A DNA stretch of 64,000 bases from ZC4RG29 sp035304385 (GTDB taxonomy: Bacteria > Bacteroidota > Bacteroidia > Cytophagales > Cyclobacteriaceae), in contig DATGQD010000018.1 in NCBI GenBank assembly GCA_035304385.1, forward strand, positions 1 to 64,000, written 5' to 3'. A model generated the notes under the pieces. The model ran no database searches, was not told the DNA's origin, and saw only the letters and a list, made by a program, of their open reading frames with translations. Shown here piece by piece: positions 61,331-64,000 of the stretch (the first letter of the stretch is position 1; the number at the start of each line of letters is the position of its first letter). Made by a program: the position numbers and the translations under genes.

Positions 61331-61362
61331 GTAGGGACGCACGGCGTGCGTCCCTCTTTTTT
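61331..61362. repeat. REP-like palindrome, copy 2, also a terminator
   Basis: AGGGACGCAC (61333-61342) pairs with GTGCGTCCCT (61346-61355) around GGC; with the flanking GT it matches the 52000-52027 element at GTAG(A/G)GACGCAC. Here it is followed by CTTTTTT, so it probably terminates the lipocalin-like gene, between convergent genes. Confidence 0.85.
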
Positions 61363-61422
61363 ACTAATTCGTAGATCCATTTCCCGGACACGCTAATGCG
61401 TACCGGATGCGTCACGGCTACA

Positions 61423-63780
61423 TCATTTCAACACAACGACCGTAACACCATCTCCTCCGCGTTCGACGTGCTCGTCGGAGACGGACTCCACCTCGCGGTA
61501 ACGCCGGAGTTGTTCACGCACGACCTTGCGCAGCACCCCTTCGCCTTTGCCGTGAAGGATTCTTAGCTCGCCTGCGTCGAGAAGGATGGCTGTATCCATA
61601 AATCGATCCAACAGCGGGATGGCTTCGTCAGCACGCTTCCCGCGCAAGTCCAACGTATTGTTAAATTGGGATCGCTTTTCAAGGAGCGACACGCCGGTGT
61701 TGCTGCGTGTCGGCGCTGATCGAGATGCCTTACCGGTTGCCTTCTCCAGTTTACCGAGATCAACGACAGACATGATCTCGCCGAACTGTACGACAGCATT
61801 TTTCCCTTTGATAGACTGCACAATGCCCTTGCCTTCCTGTCCGGCGATGCGCACGTAATCGCCCTCGCGAAACTCGGGTGTGGTCTTAGCCGGCTGCTGT
61901 GGACTGCGGATCTGCTCTTTAAGTTCCTGGAGTTCGCGGCGCACGCGTTGTGTCTCCTTACGCTCGGCGCTGTTCTCACGGATATGTCGGATCGTCTTCT
62001 CGATCTTACGGTTCACCTCGCCAAGAAGTTTTTCCGCATCCTTTTTCGCGCGCGTCAGAATTTCCTTTTTCTGCGCTTCCAGTTCCGCGTGGAGAGTCTG
62101 GTACTTTTGCAGCTTGTCCTTCATCGCAGCCTCATCCTGTGCAAGCCTGTCCTGCTTTTGCCGGAGTTCTTCCTGCTCGCGGGCGAGCTTGCGCATTAAC
62201 ACTTCGACGCCTTCCAACTCACGACCAATAAGGCGGCGGGCTTCTTCTATCGTGGCTTCCGGCAGGCCCGTTGTCCGCGCGATCTCCAAAGCGAAGGAGC
62301 TGCCGGGTCGGCCGATGTCCAGGATGTACAGCGGCGTCATGCTTTGCTCATCGAAGCGCATTGCTGCGTTGCGTATTCCCGTCCGCTGTCCGGCAAATAC
62401 TTTCAGATTGTAGTAGTGCGTTGTGACGACACCCCACACCCTCTTCTTCAACAATTCTTCCAGGACTGCCTGTGCTATGGCCCCGCCAAAATTCGGGTCG
62501 GTGCCGGAGCCCATTTCGTCAATGAGTACGAGCGATCGTTCATCGGCATGGCGCATGAACAAGTTCATGTTGTTCAGGTGGCTGCTGTAGGTACTCAGGT
62601 CATTCTCTATCGACTGCTGGTCGCCGATGTCAAGAAACATGCTCCCGAATACACCCATGAGGGAGTCGGGATGAGCAGGCACCAGCATACCGCATTGCAA
62701 CATATATTGCAGCAAACCCACCGTTTTAAGACACACGGATTTACCGCCGGCGTTAGGACCGCTCACCAAGAGCATGCGATCGTGCTCGTTAAGATCGATC
62801 GACAAGGGCACCACTGGTCGCTTACCTTTGAGTGTCAGAAAGAGCAGCGGGTGGCGCGCGTCGCGGAGTTGCAGTATCGGCTCCGGGTGTACTTCGGGAA
62901 GGTGCGCTTCTACGGTGCATGCATACTTTGCCCGTGCCCTGATGAAATCGATCTCAGAGAGGAAGTCGAAGGCTACCTTGAGGTCGTCGTATCCGCCACG
63001 TATGTCATCCGTTAGGCTCGTGAGAATGCGAATCACTTCCCTTCGCTCTGCATGTTCGTACTCCCTGATTTCGTTGTTGGCGTCGAGCATCTCGGCAGGC
63101 TCCATGAATACGGTTTGTCCCGTGGCCGATTCGTCGAGTATGAAGCCGCGAAGCCTTCGCTTATGTTCGGCGAGTATGGGGATAACGACGCGGCCTTCGC
63201 GTATCGTAGGCAGCGCCCCTTCGGGCACCCATTTTTCAGCGACAGCCCGGGAGAAGAGTTGCTCTGAAAGACTTCGCAGCCGCGCCTGCTGGTCGCGCAG
63301 GCGCTTTCGGATGCGGGCGAGCTCAGGCGTGGCGTTGTCGCGTACCCGGGCGCGTTCATCGATGTGCTTATGAATTTTTGCCGCCACCATGGAGACCTGG
63401 GGAACAGGGTCAGCCAGCGCGTAAAGCGACGGGCACCATTCTTCAGAGCGCTGCAGGAATGCTTTGCACACCTCTATCGTCTCGAGCGCGCCAGCGATAT
63501 CCAGGAATTCCTGTTCGTCCAGGTAGTTGCCGGAAGGGAATATCTTTGGACGCCATTGTTCCGGGTCGTGGAAGTGTGATGAGGGAAAGGGTTCACCCTT
63601 CTCAATGATGCGCACAAATTCCAGTGTCTGATTAAGGAGGACGCGAATGGCGTTGTAGTCGGTGAGGAAGCGCATACCGGCCACCCGGCGTACGGCAGCG
63701 GGCGAAAGGCAGTTTTCCGAAAGGTGACGCCGGATTTGATCGAAACCGAGTTTCTCTTCTAGCTGATCCGGGTAGACCAT
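61423..63780 (-). CDS. mutS2: Endonuclease MutS2
   Basis: MutS2 is a MutS-related ATPase with nuclease function; in various bacteria it suppresses recombination or rescues collided ribosomes. The 785-residue protein shows the core and clamp (about 1-300), Walker A SGPNAGGKSVCLKT, STYSSHLNNM, Walker B LIDEMGSGTDPNFGGAI (read in parts) and TTHYYNLK, then a long coiled coil rich in Lys/Glu (LREKQDRLAQDEAAM-like) and a C-terminal Smr domain with LDLRGKRADEA and ILHGKGEGVLRKVV. It has no MutS mismatch-recognition domain I. It lies 4 nt after the DUF4296 gene on the same strand. Confidence 0.95.
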   Translation of the reverse strand: MVYPDQLEEKLGFDQIRRHLSENCLSPAAVRRVAGMRFLTDYNAIRVLLNQTLEFVRIIEKGEPFPSSHFHDPEQWRPKIFPSGNYLDEQEFLDIAGALETIEVCKAFLQRSEEWCPSLYALADPVPQVSMVAAKIHKHIDERARVRDNATPELARIRKRLRDQQARLRSLSEQLFSRAVAEKWVPEGALPTIREGRVVIPILAEHKRRLRGFILDESATGQTVFMEPAEMLDANNEIREYEHAERREVIRILTSLTDDIRGGYDDLKVAFDFLSEIDFIRARAKYACTVEAHLPEVHPEPILQLRDARHPLLFLTLKGKRPVVPLSIDLNEHDRMLLVSGPNAGGKSVCLKTVGLLQYMLQCGMLVPAHPDSLMGVFGSMFLDIGDQQSIENDLSTYSSHLNNMNLFMRHADERSLVLIDEMGSGTDPNFGGAIAQAVLEELLKKRVWGVVTTHYYNLKVFAGQRTGIRNAAMRFDEQSMTPLYILDIGRPGSSFALEIARTTGLPEATIEEARRLIGRELEGVEVLMRKLAREQEELRQKQDRLAQDEAAMKDKLQKYQTLHAELEAQKKEILTRAKKDAEKLLGEVNRKIEKTIRHIRENSAERKETQRVRRELQELKEQIRSPQQPAKTTPEFREGDYVRIAGQEGKGIVQSIKGKNAVVQFGEIMSVVDLGKLEKATGKASRSAPTRSNTGVSLLEKRSQFNNTLDLRGKRADEAIPLLDRFMDTAILLDAGELRILHGKGEGVLRKVVREQLRRYREVESVSDEHVERGGDGVTVVVLK

Positions 63781-63784
63781 AGGA

Positions 63785-64000
63785 CTAGGGGGCGGGTACG
63801 GAAAGCTTCTGCTCCTGAAGGTTGAGGGAGTCGACGAGCGCCGAATAGACAGATTCCCACTCGTCGGGATGCTCTACATAGTAATCGAAAGACCGTTGAA
63901 ACTCGTCGCGGGTGATGCCCATGTTTTCGAACAGCCGGTCTTCCATCCTGTTAAACAACCTTCTGGCCGAATCCGGGCGCAGGCCAAAACGGCTGACGTG
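63785..64000 (-). CDS. DUF4296-type protein, partial (start outside the window)
   Basis: The last 71 codons of a gene that enters from the right edge, with its TAG at 63787-63785. The visible part reads RMEDRLFENMGITRDEFQRS, then FDYYVEHPDEWESVYSALVD and ends SLNLQEQKLSVPAP. This fits DUF4296, a Bacteroidota lipoprotein family of unknown function whose C-terminal half has this GITRxxF...YY..HP.....Y..V.DSL pattern. mutS2 starts 4 nt after it, so the two are probably cotranscribed. The N terminus, including any lipobox, cannot be seen. Confidence 0.75.
   Translation of the reverse strand, partial: HVSRFGLRPDSARRLFNRMEDRLFENMGITRDEFQRSFDYYVEHPDEWESVYSALVDSLNLQEQKLSVPAP

Overview
The window is chromosomal DNA from a member of the phylum Bacteroidota, most likely order Cytophagales. 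The evidence is consistent: repeated -7 promoter elements of the form TAnnTTTG, almost no Shine-Dalgarno sequences, an lpxC-fabZ gene fusion, the type IX secretion regulator PorX, two secreted proteins with gliding-motility-type C-terminal domains, and phylum-typical families (DUF4290, DUF3109, DUF4296). The order is an inference from protein style, not a database match. Nearly all of the window is dense housekeeping sequence. I saw no insertion sequence, prophage, CRISPR array, rRNA or replication origin.

Layout. 1-4.9 kb: tRNA-Gln, prs, rplY, pth, a thiamine-binding protein, and metG on the other strand. 4.9-8.2 kb: a TPR sensor histidine kinase facing three tiny exported peptides, two of them duplicate lipopeptides, followed by a structured 460-bp gap. 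8.2-15.3 kb: bioB-sppA, folK, fabD and a 963-residue secreted protein. 15.5-22.8 kb: a small unknown protein, an acyltransferase overlapping gpsA, a HIT protein, greA, a membrane pentapeptide-repeat protein, and rsmA-mgtE. 23-29 kb: pdxA, a TerB-like protein, a DUF177 protein with rpmF, then fabH, efp, accB and accC. 29-36.9 kb: a DUF3109 protein, a UvrD/PcrA helicase, DUF4290-murA, xth, a 50-residue basic protein and hisS. 37-43.7 kb: a second gliding-type secreted protein with mosaic base composition, ybaB, a glycosyltransferase, a PspC protein, an OmpA/TPR lipoprotein and a pyruvate dehydrogenase E1-beta-type gene. 43.8-47.8 kb: a Tat-exported DsrE-like protein facing a fahA-flavin reductase-TsdA-like cytochrome set. 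47.9-55.3 kb: an rRNA methyltransferase, valS, and porX-tsaE-ald overlapping in series. 55.4-64 kb: an HD hydrolase, lpxD, lpxC-fabZ, lpxA, an ABC ATPase, a small lipoprotein, mutS2 and a partial DUF4296 gene.

The genes group into fatty acid and phospholipid synthesis (fabD, fabH, accBC, the acyltransferase, gpsA, fabZ), lipid A synthesis (lpxD, lpxC-fabZ, lpxA), translation (metG, valS, hisS, efp, rplY, rpmF, pth, rsmA, the m5C methyltransferase), the envelope (murA, secreted proteins, lipoproteins) and type IX secretion control (porX). The most unusual locus is the TPR kinase with its divergent micropeptides. The two 43-residue lipoproteins have identical mature parts although more than half of those codons differ synonymously. 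Other points are a MurA with Asp in place of the fosfomycin-target Cys, an EF-P with Asn at the loop tip, a mirror-image divergent promoter, a tandem 18-bp repeat before pdxA, a switch-like hairpin pair between rpmF and fabH, and two families of short dispersed intergenic repeats.
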